From Trichaptum fuscoviolaceum (Eukaryota; Basidiomycota; Agaricomycetes; Hymenochaetales; Trichaptaceae), in contig CAJSYZ010000005.1 of NCBI GenBank assembly GCA_910574455.1, forward strand, positions 5,146,001 through 5,210,000: DNA of 64,000 nt, read 5' to 3'. Every line of letters begins with the position of its first letter. Position 1 is the stretch's first letter. Position numbers and translations under genes: made by a program. Under the pieces are notes generated by a model that saw nothing but the letters and a program-made list of their open reading frames with translations, was not told where the DNA came from and did no database searches. This document shows positions 25,818 to 37,038 of this stretch, piece by piece.

Positions 25818-26895
25818 ATGCTCAGCTCGCTGTTCTACCCATTCTCCCGGTTGTTCTATCATCTCTGGACATTGTTTCTGTTCACAAAGTCAGATATCAA
25901 GACAACTGTCATACCCATCGTACGCTCTTAGTTCTCTTCTCTAACATTGACTACGGGACTCAGCAGAATCTCGCTATTTTCAGACAATCCTGGCCTGTGG
26001 GGGTGCTCCGATCTCTGAGCTAGCTCGTCTGCCTCACGTCATATTCTGGTTGTGGTTCCATGTTCTGGAATTCAGTGTCTCTAACCAGACGCTGAAACCA
26101 GAAGAGGACGAGTACAACAAGCGGGATCGACCTCTTCCAGCGAAGCGCATCACCTTGCGGAATGCACTTATCTTACGATGGGTTCTCCTTCCTTGCTGCT
26201 GGCTTTTGTCCGCTTGTTACAGTATCGAGACCGTCTACGCGAGCATGGCTCTCTGCTTTCTCACCTGGATATACGATGAAGCAGGCTTCGCTGCTGGCCA
26301 TTGGCTTGGCCGCAACGTATTAAACGCTATGGGCCTTGCATGCTTCGAAGTCGGTGCCTTACTTATTGCTGGTGAGATACTCTGAATGCTGTCATCGTAT
26401 CTTTAAGCGCTGACTGCGACTTCAAGGGGCCAATCGCCACGCACTCGATAATGTTGGCGTGATATCCGTGCTTGCTAGCGCAGGCGTGATCGCGTCGACC
26501 ATTCAGGCACAGGACTTCAAGGATACCGAGGGTGATCGCCTTGTCGGTCGGAAGACGCTACCCATCGTAGCACCGACTGTTGCGAGGCCGACGCTCATGC
26601 TCGCTCTGATGTTCTGGTCTGTTGGACTTAGTGTCCTTTGGGGCCTGAGTACCTTGAGTTCTCTGGCCTTCAATGTGCTCGCCTTTACTGTCGGGATGCG
26701 ATTCGTGTCTCTAGACTCCATCAAGGACGATCAACGAAGTTTCTACCTGTACAATGTGGGTGTTTGCATCGCTTTATACTGTAATTCATCGTATCTGATA
26801 AATTTCTCTCTTTCCCACTTTCCCAGGTTTGGCTTTCCGCAGCCCATACACTGCCGGCTTACTTTCGCCTGGTCGCGCAAACGCCAGTTTCTTGA
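25818..26895 (+). CDS. UbiA-family membrane prenyltransferase (UbiA-2)
   Basis: Paralog of UbiA-1. Exons 25818-25919, 25984-26371, 26427-26755 and 26827-26895 join in frame to 295 residues with stop TGA 26893-26895. It starts MLSSLFYPFSRLFYHLW and shares TLFLFTKSD with UbiA-1. The first conserved loop is SNQTLKPEED followed by NKRDRPLP, where UbiA-1 has Asp at the Lys position; the second is QDFKDTEGD followed by GRKTLPIV, with the DxxDxxxD spacing kept. The rest is a series of hydrophobic helices, and the protein ends in a short LPAYFRLVAQ tail. Intron positions and phases equal those of UbiA-1, so the pair arose by duplication after the introns were in place. It is an integral membrane enzyme using a prenyl diphosphate; the acceptor is not known. 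P450-B follows 1.5 kb downstream on the same strand. Confidence 0.9.
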
Positions 26896-28362
26896 AGAAG
26901 CTGCGCCGCCAGCCCGTGGTATACATACGAATTTCGATGAATTAGATGCAGTCCCTGTTTGCTCTTTGCAAACGCTTTCTTCTTCACCATCTACAACCTA
27001 CTCACTTGTTTCCTTTGCTGAAACATCTCTACTTTAATCTCATAACGAGATTGATATTATAACGAATATGATGACGCGGATGGATTCCTCTGTTGTTGTG
27101 CTTTTTTGCTTTCCCTTTGCTTTCGACTTAGCTGTACTTACTCGCCAATCAGTGGCTAGAGATTGTACTTGTGTTGTCTCGTCAACCTACATGTAAACAT
27201 ATCTAGCCGTAATGGATCCTTACTTCCCTTCGCTCTTGCCGTTGTGCCTTCAAGTTTCTCCTTACGCATGATGCGTACAGTAAATTAAGCATAACCGTAA
27301 TGAGCTCTGCGTGGGGTTTACTCCTGGACTATCCTGTGGAACTCATTTGCATCTATGATTTCGGAGTTCAATACCGTACTGTACAATACCGTGCCTATCG
27401 AGCGAGATTGATTCAGGAGGAGCCAGTGGGGAATTGCGTCGTTAGTCCAGCCAAAATATCTCTCGCAAGTAGACAACCGAGGAAACTTGGACGCAGAAAG
27501 TGGAGCCGTGGTGTCGAAGCTACTTCTGTCCTTGCCAAGACCAAGATGAACACTGATTATTGAAAAAAAAAAAAAAAAAACTCGAAGGATTATTGCGCAC
27601 TGATTTGGAGGCGGAGTCTGAACCTCACGTTCTTGGGACACCGACACCGCCCCAGCGCGCCCTACTCCTTACTTATCAGTGCTTCATCTCTAGTACATGG
27701 AACATCCTCTTCTCTGCTTAGCGGATAACATTCATCTTAGGTTCACGGGACTACGGTGATGAACGACTGCGTGAAATTAAAACGTGGAAGCATTTGTTGG
27801 TACCGTGTGGCAAATACTGGATCTTCCCGCAGAACCGACGGCCAAAGCACGACGGGAGAAACTTCAATGTGCGAGTGCATGAAGTTATTATTGGTAGCCG
27901 AAGGAGCTTGAAGCGATCAAGGCCCATTGGTTTCATCATAGCGGGCTTTGGGGACTTTCTGGCTCACCATATAGATCTCCGCATCCATGGCTGAAGGGTG
28001 ATCCAAAAAAACTCATCGGAATTGAGTTACAGCTGCCCAAAGCAACTTCCCCAGAATTTCACGAGGCTCGCTTCTAGTGCTTCTACTCCCTCGCTCCGTG
28101 GACGATAATTTTGAGGAAAAGTTTTCTAGTTTTGCGGAGAATATGTTTCTTACGTACTGGCAGGCTTGTCGTGCTTTACCTCCGTGCAGACTAGGAACCG
28201 AACATCTGTGTAAACTTCAAGTGCCATGTCGCGCTGGAATCCTATTTGACCTCTGAGGCGACGCCATTTCCTTCCTCTCAGCTTTGCACAGCTCAACTCC
28301 TGTATCATTACTGTACTACTAAGTTCCCCTCCTCCCCTCCTCAAGCTTTCCCCTTTCTCGTT
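26896..28362. other. Interval between UbiA-2 and P450-B with an unrecognised open stretch
   Basis: An open frame of about 90 codons lies near 27725-27994 (LREIKTWKHLLVPCGKYWIF, later GFIIAGFGDFLAHHID). It looks protein-like, but it has no start and no family I can name, so it may be a gene relic. An A18 run at about 27562-27579 is the only simple repeat. The last 300 bases hold the presumed P450-B promoter. Confidence 0.4.
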
Positions 28363-30579
28363 ATGAGCATCTTGCAAATGATGACCCTTGACTTTCTGGA
28401 CGCCTTGCGAACAGTTGCGATACCGGTCGTGCTCACCGGGTTTACTGTTGCCGTCGCCTTGCAACTTCTTCGTCGCCACAAAGCTTCCAAAAAGCCCTCC
28501 AAGCGCACGAAAGGTCACGACCTCCCATTTCCACCAGGTCCGAAGCCCGTGCCATTTCTTGGGAATATACTGGATATTCCTCGCAAACATGAATGGGAGA
28601 CTTTCACCAAGTGGGGTCACGAATATGGTACGCTCTTTCTTAGTAACGAACCGCGCTAACTGAATATGGTCTTTAGGCAAAATCGTTCGGGTGCAAATCC
28701 TCGGACGAAGTCTTATCTTCGTGAATACCGCAAAGGCAGCTGCGGATCTTTTCCAAGAAAGGTCCGCTATATACTCGGATAGGCCACGCTTGCCTTTGCT
28801 AAACGAACTGTGAGCGAATTTTAAACGAAAATGATATACCATGCTAAGAATTTCTTGACCAGCATGGGCCATGAGTGGAACTTCGGCTTCATGCCGTATG
28901 GTGAGACTTGGCGAAAGCATCGGCGCATGTTCGTGAGCAAGTTCGGACCTGCTAATGTCCATGTATACAATCCGATCCAGGAGCGGGCGTCAGGCCAGCT
29001 CCTCGAGAAGCTTCTGAACACACCGGAAGACTTCCTGGATCATCTGCGTCTGTAAGTTCAATTCTCTTGGACCACCGGAGGCACCGGACGGTCGGCTCTC
29101 ATCTGCATTAAAGCCAATTTGACAAATGATTTGCAGCCATGCTGGTCAGTTAATCATGATGTCGGTATACGGCATACAAGTCAGATCTCGCAAGGACCGA
29201 TACATCAAGGTTGCGCAAGCCGTGATGGACGCTGTATCGGAAGCAGCAAAACCTGGCGCTTATCTTGTTGATACTTTCCCTTTCTGTAAGTGCAACCTCA
29301 TTGGCATGATAGCGTTTTCTGATGTTCTTTTCAGTGAAGTATATTCCATCCTGGTTTCCGGGTGCATTCTATCAGCGCATAGCGAAGCAATGGAGCAGTG
29401 ATCTCAATGAACTTCGTTGGGCACCTTTCCTCGTCTCAAAGAAGCATCTCGTAAGTTGACTTCTTTGTTAACGTAGGTATCACTGAACTCAAGTCTGACG
29501 TTATTTGCTTAGGTGGAGGGTAAACATTCGTCAGTGCCTTCTTTTGTATCAGAACTCTTGGATGAGGGCAACATCGGTAATGAAGAAGCGGAAGCAATGA
29601 TAAGGGACTGCGCTGCACTAGCTTATGGAGGTTCGTCTTTCAGAGCTCAACAACACTCTCTTTGTGGCTAATGTACCATTCGATTCTCCAGCTGGCTCAG
29701 ATACTGTGAGGCGCATCATTAAATGGAATATACTAAATGACGTTCAATCATCCGTTGTTTTCGTTGAACAGTCTGTTTCGACGCTATCTGCATTCATGCT
29801 AGCCATGGTGCTCTTCCCGGACGTCCAGAAGAAAGCACAGGCACAACTTGATGCCATTGTCGGATCATCCAGACTCCCGTCATTCTCTGATCGCCAAGAT
29901 CTTCCGTACATAACTGCTATCGCAAAGGAGACGCTCCGCTGGCACTCTGTTGCACCTCAAGGTCTACCACACCAACTGAAGGCAGACGATGTCTACAACG
30001 GCTACTTCCTCCCGGCTGGATCTCTGGTTGTAGGAAATACGTGGTGAGTAAACTTTTTTTTCACACGTAAAGCAGTTTGATCAATCATCAACATCCCAGG
30101 GGCATCTTGCACGATCCGGAAGTGTATCCTAACCCGCAGGACTTCAAGCCAGAACGCTTTTTTGATAGCAAGGGTAAACTCGACTACTTTGCGACCGACC
30201 CAGCAAAATACGCATTTGGATATGGACGCCGGTGAGAACTCTTAGTTTCTCAAACACCATATCGAGTCCCCTTCTTACTATGCATCTATGGACTACCAGA
30301 ATCTGTGCTGGGTCCCATTACGCCGAGAACACTTTGTGGATAACCATCGCATTCATACTTGCAACTTTTGACATTACCCCGGCATTGGACAAGAATGGAC
30401 AACCTATCCTAGTTAAGCTTGTTGCTTCATCTGGCGTGATATCGTGTGTTCATCTCCTCTTCATGTGTGAGCACGACTTTGATTTCTTTCAATTCAGACA
30501 TCCATTGCCGTTCAAGTGCTCCATCAAGCCTCGCTCATATCAGGCGAAAATTCTGATCCAGCAAGCAAACTTAAACTAA
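28363..30579 (+). CDS. Cytochrome P450 (P450-B)
   Basis: Haem monooxygenase of 537 residues in 11 exons that join in frame: 28363-28627, 28677-28809, 28863-29051, 29137-29285, 29335-29450, 29513-29630, 29692-29705, 29772-30043, 30100-30231, 30300-30443 and 30498-30579. ATG 28363 gives a membrane anchor (TVAIPVVLTGFTVAVALQ) and the hinge LPFPPGPKPVPFLGN. Further motifs are WNFGFMPYGETWRKHRR, AGSDT on a 14-nt microexon, ExxR in AKETLRWH, FKPERFF and the haem loop FGYGRRICAGSH. The C-terminus is HPLPFKCSIKPR. It is a close paralog of P450-A, including the microexon. It is flanked by UbiA-2 upstream and FMO2 downstream (tail to tail), which suggests tailoring of the same prenylated product. Confidence 0.93.
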
Positions 30580-31297
30580 GATTCTACTCGGAGACAGGTT
30601 TCGCATGGGCGACCCTCCAACACTATTAGTTCATGTTAATCTTCGTAAGGGTTGCCCTCCATATATTACTTTACGCATATTTGTTTCCGTTCTATTATGG
30701 ACCTCTAGCTGAGCCTTATGTTAGCTACGGTTTTCACTACACTTGCTATCTCATTGCTTTCCAAGTGACTTTCTCGACGACGGGGCAAATTCCCTATCCG
30801 AGCACATGAATTTACTTGACTCAATGGAAAAAATCTCATCTTGATATACAATATATTCTATACAGTCGCTGAGATTTAGTGAACCCGGTGCGGGGCGTCT
30901 GAAGTTGTGAGTATATTAAGCAGACACACGATTGAACGGCCCGGAATCTTGAGTTAATCTACTTACTTGTTCTTGTGACCGATGGTAGTAGCAGTTTGAA
31001 GTTATCAAGAATGTAAACAAATAGTGTAGTACGTAAATGAATGAAGCATGCGCTCATGAAGTTCGTCTAGGTCGTGGTACATGTATGGGACTAACGGCGG
31101 GGTATTAAGTGACAGGAGCAAACGATATTCGAAATCTCCGATAGTTAAAGGAAGTGCGGGGTTAAATAACGTAGAGAAGATATTACAAAGAGACACCGGG
31201 AAGTACTGAATGCAAAGGGGCGACCATGGAAGTGAACGGGGATGGTGTTCAACCCGGGTGCGAAGTAGATAGACCATTCAAAGGGCAACAAGCCCGC
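30580..31297. other. Convergent 3' spacer of P450-B and FMO2
   Basis: Shared downstream region of two convergent genes. No coding motif, repeat or RNA gene was recognised. Confidence 0.5.
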
Positions 31298-33242
31298 TCA
31301 TTCAGAAACGGCGGAGGTGAAGACCACCGCCTGTGCGAAGGTGAGGTCAAGACTGTTCTCGGCGAGGACTTTGGTGTCACTCGCGTACGACGCCGCTCGC
31401 ATTCGTTCGCGCAGTAAACCCCAGTCATTCCACCACTCGTCCGCTGCATCATACGCATCATACGCGTATGAAGTCCTGAATTCATCCCAGGCATGCCGGA
31501 CCACCTCCTCATCAACATCATCCCAATCAAGACTCTGCTGCTGGCGAGCAACTGCGAAACCAGCATCCCTTGCCTCTCGCATCGGGTCTGCATCGTCTAG
31601 AGTAGAGAAGTGCACAACCTCATACTCAGATTTCATTAGCTCCAAGCACCGTGCCTGTCGGATTTCTTGATACGCTGATAGTAGCCGAACGACTTCTTCT
31701 TGGCTGCCCGTGTGCAGGCGCGAAAAGAGTGATCCCAGAACTGCGCCATCTTCCATTGCTAGAGATGCACCATGAGATGTGCCAGGCTAGAGTAGTGCGA
31801 GAATCAGCACTGACATCTGCGAATGGAATCCAGAAACATGGCCTACGTTCATAAAATGGACAGCATCTCCGACGAGAACAGCATGACCACCATCATCGAA
31901 CCAGTCTTCCAGTTGTTCCTGAATAATATGTTGAGTCTGAACTGCTTGCTTTCCAAGTTTGAGCAACTTTTGGCATCTAAACGGGATGGTCTTTTCAGCA
32001 CCGCGTTAACTTTAGTCAACTATTCCCTTCACCTTGGTTCAAAGTCCAGAAACATCTCTGGCAGTGGAAACTGCACTATCTTGTGCCAACCTATGGCTGC
32101 ATCCGGGTCCGGTGCAATGACTTGAATGCCATACTCGTCTGGACGCTATTACACGTTAATCAATCAAATCAGAGTTCAGATCAGGGGATAACAAATTACT
32201 CACGACCAAATGCGATAGAAGACATCGCCGTGACCCTATCCAGAGCTTCCACTATAAGTGCCGAACATAAATCATAACAGACATTAGAGCAATCTGAAGA
32301 GAAAGGGAGCATACCGATCCGTCTTTCAAAAGGGGGCTCAAATCTGGATCATTTAACATCTCCTTTACTGGAACAGTGTATCTTGAGGCCATCGAAATCA
32401 AGAATCTTATTTAAGTGAAAAAAATGATTGAAGCGAAAATGACTCACGTGTAACCCGTGAAGGGGCCTATTTTATGTTCTTCTCGCATACCCACAAGTCG
32501 CTCTCGCACAATACTCTCTATCCCTTCGGCTCCAATGACAATGTCTGCGTACAATTGTCGCCCGTCCGCTAGACGCACAGAAGGCTCTGAAATGTCAACA
32601 TCCACCACTTCCACCCCAAAATCAATCTTCGCTCCAGATGCAACCGTGATGTCGAGGATCATTTGGTGTAGATCTGCATACTGATCGATATTTCATAGAA
32701 TGAGTATTTTTTACCTTTCCAGATAACAACATAAACGTACATGCATGTTATACGTATCCGCTTGTAATTCCTTCATAACCGCTTCATGAAAAACCAACGC
32801 GCTTGCCCATTCACCGGTCTTTCCTGAATACATTAAGAGAATTTTGTCTAAAGTTAAGTAGAAGGAAGAAGTAGACTTACCATGAATGAACTCAATTCTG
32901 GGGCACTTGAAGCCAACCTTTTGTACCTGCTCTTTCAGACCCCAGTGTAAAAGCAATCTAATCATGTTTGGAGGTACACGAAGGCAACCCAAAGACTGCA
33001 AAAATATCGTGAGGCTAATCGATTGAAAATACGAAAATTGATTATCCTACATTTTGGAATCCTGTTGATTTCTCAAGGACATGTACTTCATGACCAGCTT
33101 GCTTTAAATTGTAAGCGCACGCTAATCCTCCAACGCTTCCTCCAATGATAAGAAACTTGAGGGCTGTCTCTGCCTTGCGCTTGAAGAGGTTCTCAAGCAC
33201 GGGTGACGACGGATAAGACATGGTGTAGTCTGGCAGACCCAT
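31298..33242 (-). CDS. FAD-dependent monooxygenase, salicylate-hydroxylase-like (FMO2)
   Basis: Paralog of FMO1, read on the minus strand from ATG 33242 (MGLPDYTMSYPSSPVLENLF) to the stop at 31298. The Rossmann motif is IIGGSVGGLACAYNL. The second FAD/NAD(P)H motif reads ADIVIGAEGIESIVRE, where FMO1 and the family norm have Asp in place of the Glu. The GD motif is HAVLVGDAVHFMN, then SHGASLAMEDGAVLG. The C-terminus carries YDAADEWWNDWG. Most intron positions match FMO1, including the split HG|KTGEW site and the intron before YADLHQM, but here that intron is only about 60 bp instead of 259. It should hydroxylate an aromatic ring, with P450-B and UbiA-2 as likely partners. The Glu substitution could weaken function or mark a changed active site. 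Confidence 0.87.
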
Positions 33243-33945
33243 GGCTCATGAAGTTGGCTGTCTTATAAAAGGCCAGATGCCAGAAGAAGAAACGGAGAAG
33301 TTGTAGGTGAGTTCGGCAATCCGAGGAATCAGAAAGTAAGGACGAGTATGAGGTGAGTCGGAGGCGGGAGGGAAGGAAGGTAGGACCAAAACAAGTTCAT
33401 GAATGAGCGAAGAGAATAAGGCTAGTCCGTTCGACCGGCGAGAAACGAGAATATGGCTCCTGCAGACCGACGAAGAGCTACGCGTTCTATGGACGTAAAC
33501 TTCTTGTACATAATATGTGAGCAAGCGTTAATTGCTTGGAATCCGCTACAAATAATGTCCTTCCGAGTCGGTTCATACAAGAATGTGGAAAAAAGCACTG
33601 GAGCAGCATGTAAAGCTTGGATGGTAATGGGTGTATGAGACATTGCATCAGAAACTGCGTTCTGGCATTGAAGATATCAGGAGACGGTGGATTAGAACCT
33701 GAATACAGATCTCGGTTAAGGAAAGCATGTTTCAAGGGTCAAATCCGCTTTGCTGCACGAGGCGCGGACCGAAGGAAAAATCCACTTTTCCCGAACATGC
33801 TGGAGATATTATTATATGTGTCGTCAATACGCGTCCCTTCAACGAAGAAGGGGCATGGGTTTCTAATCGATGTCGAAATTCAAGAAAAGGAGTGATGGCA
33901 CTTAAGTTAGCCACTTTCGACTGAATGAAAAAGCGCTGCCTGGTA
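33243..33945. other. Upstream region of FMO2
   Basis: Presumed FMO2 promoter. A GGTTCTAATCC-like stretch on the minus strand near 33690 recalls a tRNA T-arm, but the stem does not pair. No protein-coding signal was seen. Confidence 0.45.
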
Positions 33946-34561
33946 AGGTATGCGACACGCAAACCCGACTACCTATCACGTGATCTGTGACATGTAACAG
34001 TCACGGGGCCAAATCTGGGAGAAATGGGAGTTCAAAAAATAAAATAAAATCCAAAAAATAAACTAGTGTCCGGGAATGACTCTAAACACTAAATAGAGCT
34101 GATTCCGGTAATAATTAAAATTTTACCAATGGGTTGGGCTACAAGTGATACATGACTGTGACTTGACCGGAGTTACCCCAGTGACCGGAGCCCGGCCTTC
34201 GGCCGGAGACGCAATCCTCGGAAGTTCCCGAGTGTAATTGGATTATGTTATATACCGGATATGGTAATGTCACGTCACAGTCACGGGGCCAAATTTTGCT
34301 CCCGAAAATTCGAAAATTCGGGAAACGCACGGAAAAGATGTTCTGGTACATTTGGGAAAAAGAAAGTTTATATGAGAAATAAATCCTCAGCCAAAACTTT
34401 TTTCTCAAATTTCTTTCTGCAGTTCAAGAGATATGGTCATTATTTACTCTCTGGTGCAAATAGAAGGCATCTTTTGGAGATCTTGGTGGAGGAGAAGAGA
34501 CCGATTTTTGTCGTGACAAAGTGGAGGTCACGTGGTGGTCGGATTTGAGTGTCGCATACCT
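33946..34561. mobile_element. Short non-autonomous TIR element with TA flanks
   Basis: The ends are inverted repeats of about 40 bp. The left end reads AGGTATGCGACACGCAAACC; the right end on the minus strand reads AGGTATGCGACACTCAAATC. Both continue to a CACGTGA block. TA lies on each side (33944-33945 and 34562-34563). Inside, a 17-bp block, CAGTCACGGGGCCAAAT, occurs twice in direct orientation (33998 and 34278), and a GC-rich hairpin GGCCTTCGGCC lies in the middle. There is no transposase frame in the 616 bp, so it is a MITE-like element. The superfamily (Tc1/mariner-like) is inferred from the TA flanks only. Confidence 0.72.
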
Positions 34562-34794
34562 TATGAGCGCTTAATGTTATGCTACTACATTTGGTAATAC
34601 TAAGAATTACTACTATTAGGTCAGCTTCAGGCTGCCAGTGAGTGGGCGCCAACTTCAGGTTTAAGAACTTCTGAAAGCGCCGGTGACATCATTCGAGGAG
34701 TCCAAGTCTGCTGAAGTAGGAATGAAGTCCTTCTCCTCCCTTGTCTCCTGCTTCCATACCTATAACGCTCTGTTAAGCTCCAGCTTATAATACA

Positions 34795-37038
34795 ATGGCC
34801 AACTTCGTGAGGAGAATCGTATCGGGCAACAAAGCGCGTTTTAAAGATGTACATCTCGACATTGAACTTGATCTAGTCTATGTAACCGACAATATTATCA
34901 TAATGGGCTTTCCGGCAACTGGAGTGGAAGGGCTTTACAGAAACCATAGGGATGATGCGAAGCGCTTCCTAGAGCATAGACACGGAAAGAACTTCTGGGT
35001 CTTCAACTTTTGCCCACTGAAAGAAAACTCGTATCCAGCATCTCTTTTCGACGGCCGCGTCAGCCGATATCCTTTCCCAGACCACCAGTAAGCACAGATC
35101 CATCCGTATCATCGGGTGAAGAGCTCTTATGGTGCTCTCCAGTGCACCTCCTCTTGCTATTCTGCCTCTCGCTGTCCGAGAGATGCGCGCATGGCTTTCT
35201 GGATCTCCAGATAGAGTCATCGTCCTCCACTGCAAAGGTATGTGCTCTCGGATCGAGATGATTATGGGATATAACTGAACCCTCGTAATGATGCAGCTGG
35301 TAAAGGGAGGTCCGGAACCCTGGCATGTGCATATCTACTTTCCCTGGATGAGGCACCATCGCCACCGAGGCTTCAGCGAAACCTTAGCGAGAAAGAATGG
35401 GCTAAAAACCGGGCGGACCAGATTATGGATGTAGTCGAGACAGAAGACATGAGTGTTGAGTCAACAAACGAATCTGCAGAGCGCTCAACTCAAGGACATG
35501 CAGCAACAGACCCAAATCAATCTTCTGATCTCGCGGACGCAGATGTGAAAGAGTCTAATGACACACACAGTTATAGTGCAGCACCCACTACAGCCGTGAC
35601 AGAGAATACACTGACAGAGACACCCCCTTACCTCCCTCCGGTACATACATTTACCGTCGATTCTTTGCAAGGACAGTCTACAAATGAAACGAAGCCAAGA
35701 TCCAGTACGACTCTTGAGGACGTAATTGCTCTACATACATCACGGCGCATGAAGGCGCCGTCAACGCCAGAAAAGAAGCTGAAACAAGGCGTCTCTATTC
35801 CTAGCCAGCGGAGATGGTTGTACTACTGGTCTCTCATCCTCGCACACGCTGCACCCACGGGCTTCTGGTCCATCAGTGATCCAACAACCTCCAGACCCAA
35901 GGCCCTCGTCCGACTGCTGGAGGTAAAGATACGGATGCGTGAACTAGGTGGTGTAAAGTTGAACCTCCTCCGGGTCGCCGACAAGTTGCTCGAAAGAACC
36001 AACGGCAACAAGGGCGGTCGTCCCAAAGGCTCCAGTGAACGCGATCGGGGGAAAGGCCTGGTATGGGTGTCTCTCGCTCGGTACAACGACGAGCTTGTGG
36101 AGACATTAGAAGAATGGGAAAGGCATACACGGCACGAAAGTGGGGATATGGGTGAGAGACGGAGGTGCTCAGAATTAACCTCATCTCTTCAAGGGCAGGA
36201 AGAATCATTACGCGATCTTTTTACGAGTGGGAAGTGGGATAAAGGGAAGATGGTCCGAAGCTTCGCGCGCTTGGGAGATGTAGACGGCGTGCAAATAAAA
36301 AAACCCTCCGAAGTAAGTTACGACAAGGTCCATGATTTTTTCATTGACTGACGCGCATACACCACACCGCAGGATGGACCCATCACGGTTCACACACTAC
36401 GGCCACTGACGGATAAACGCTGGGAGGCAATGCAAACCGAGATCGCGGGAAACGAAGCAGCGCAGAAAGATCAAGGGTCTAATCCCCTCTCAACGACCAG
36501 CTCGGTCACAGAGCTAAATTCTAAGATTTTGGATGAGGGAGAAAGTAGGGCAGACAGTAAGGACGATGGCGCGCAAGGTATCATCCTCGACGCTGAGCGC
36601 GAGGTGCGTGCGAAGCTCTACATCGGCTCGGTCTTCATGGGCTGGTTCTGGTTCATCCCGACCTTCCATATGCCGCAGCCCCCTCCTTTTCCTTCCCCCG
36701 CATTCTCTGCCCCTTCCCCTTCCCCTTCCCCTTCCCCATCTTCCTCTCAAACGATGCATCTTGTGCTAACGCGCAAAGAGTTGGACTTCCCCCTTGGCGC
36801 AGGTTCCGCGTTGATAGATGTGGACGTCACATTGGAATGGGTAGCGCCTGGCCTTGGTAAACCGCGCGAGCTGCAGCCGCCGAAGGCTCAGACGAGCCAG
36901 GACTCTAGTCAAGGTGTGGGTGGCGAACCAGACACCGGTGTCGGCCCTACGGGCGTTATAGCGGCGGGCTTGCAGGCCGCTGTATCAAATGCGACAGGGA
37001 GAGAGGCTGTCGAAGTTGTACAAGCAAGTGACCAGTAG
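34795..37038 (+). CDS. PTEN: PTEN-type phosphatidylinositol 3-phosphatase
   Basis: Dephosphorylates PI(3,4,5)P3 at the 3 position and so opposes PI3K/Akt signalling at the plasma membrane. Exons 34795-35087, 35143-35237, 35297-36312 and 36373-37038 join in frame to 689 residues. The start MANFVRRIVSGNKARF is followed by DLDLVYVTDNI-type PTEN sequence with GFPATGVEGLYRN, then YPFPDHHAPP, and the P-loop HCKAGKGRSGT, which carries the catalytic Cys and Arg and the two Lys typical of PTEN lipid phosphatases (an intron splits the loop after HCK). A C2 membrane-binding domain begins about residue 330 (RRWLYYWSLIL) and ends with VFMGWFWFIPTFHMP and LTRKELDFP. The protein is much longer than the usual 400 residues because of a Ser/Thr-rich insert of about 110 residues after the phosphatase domain and low-complexity inserts in C2. 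Confidence 0.93.

Noticed and set aside
33660..33770. tRNA-like sequence on the minus strand (GGTTCTAATCC T-arm look-alike with a CTTGAAA loop)
   Set aside because: The T-stem and acceptor stem do not pair, and no D-arm is present.
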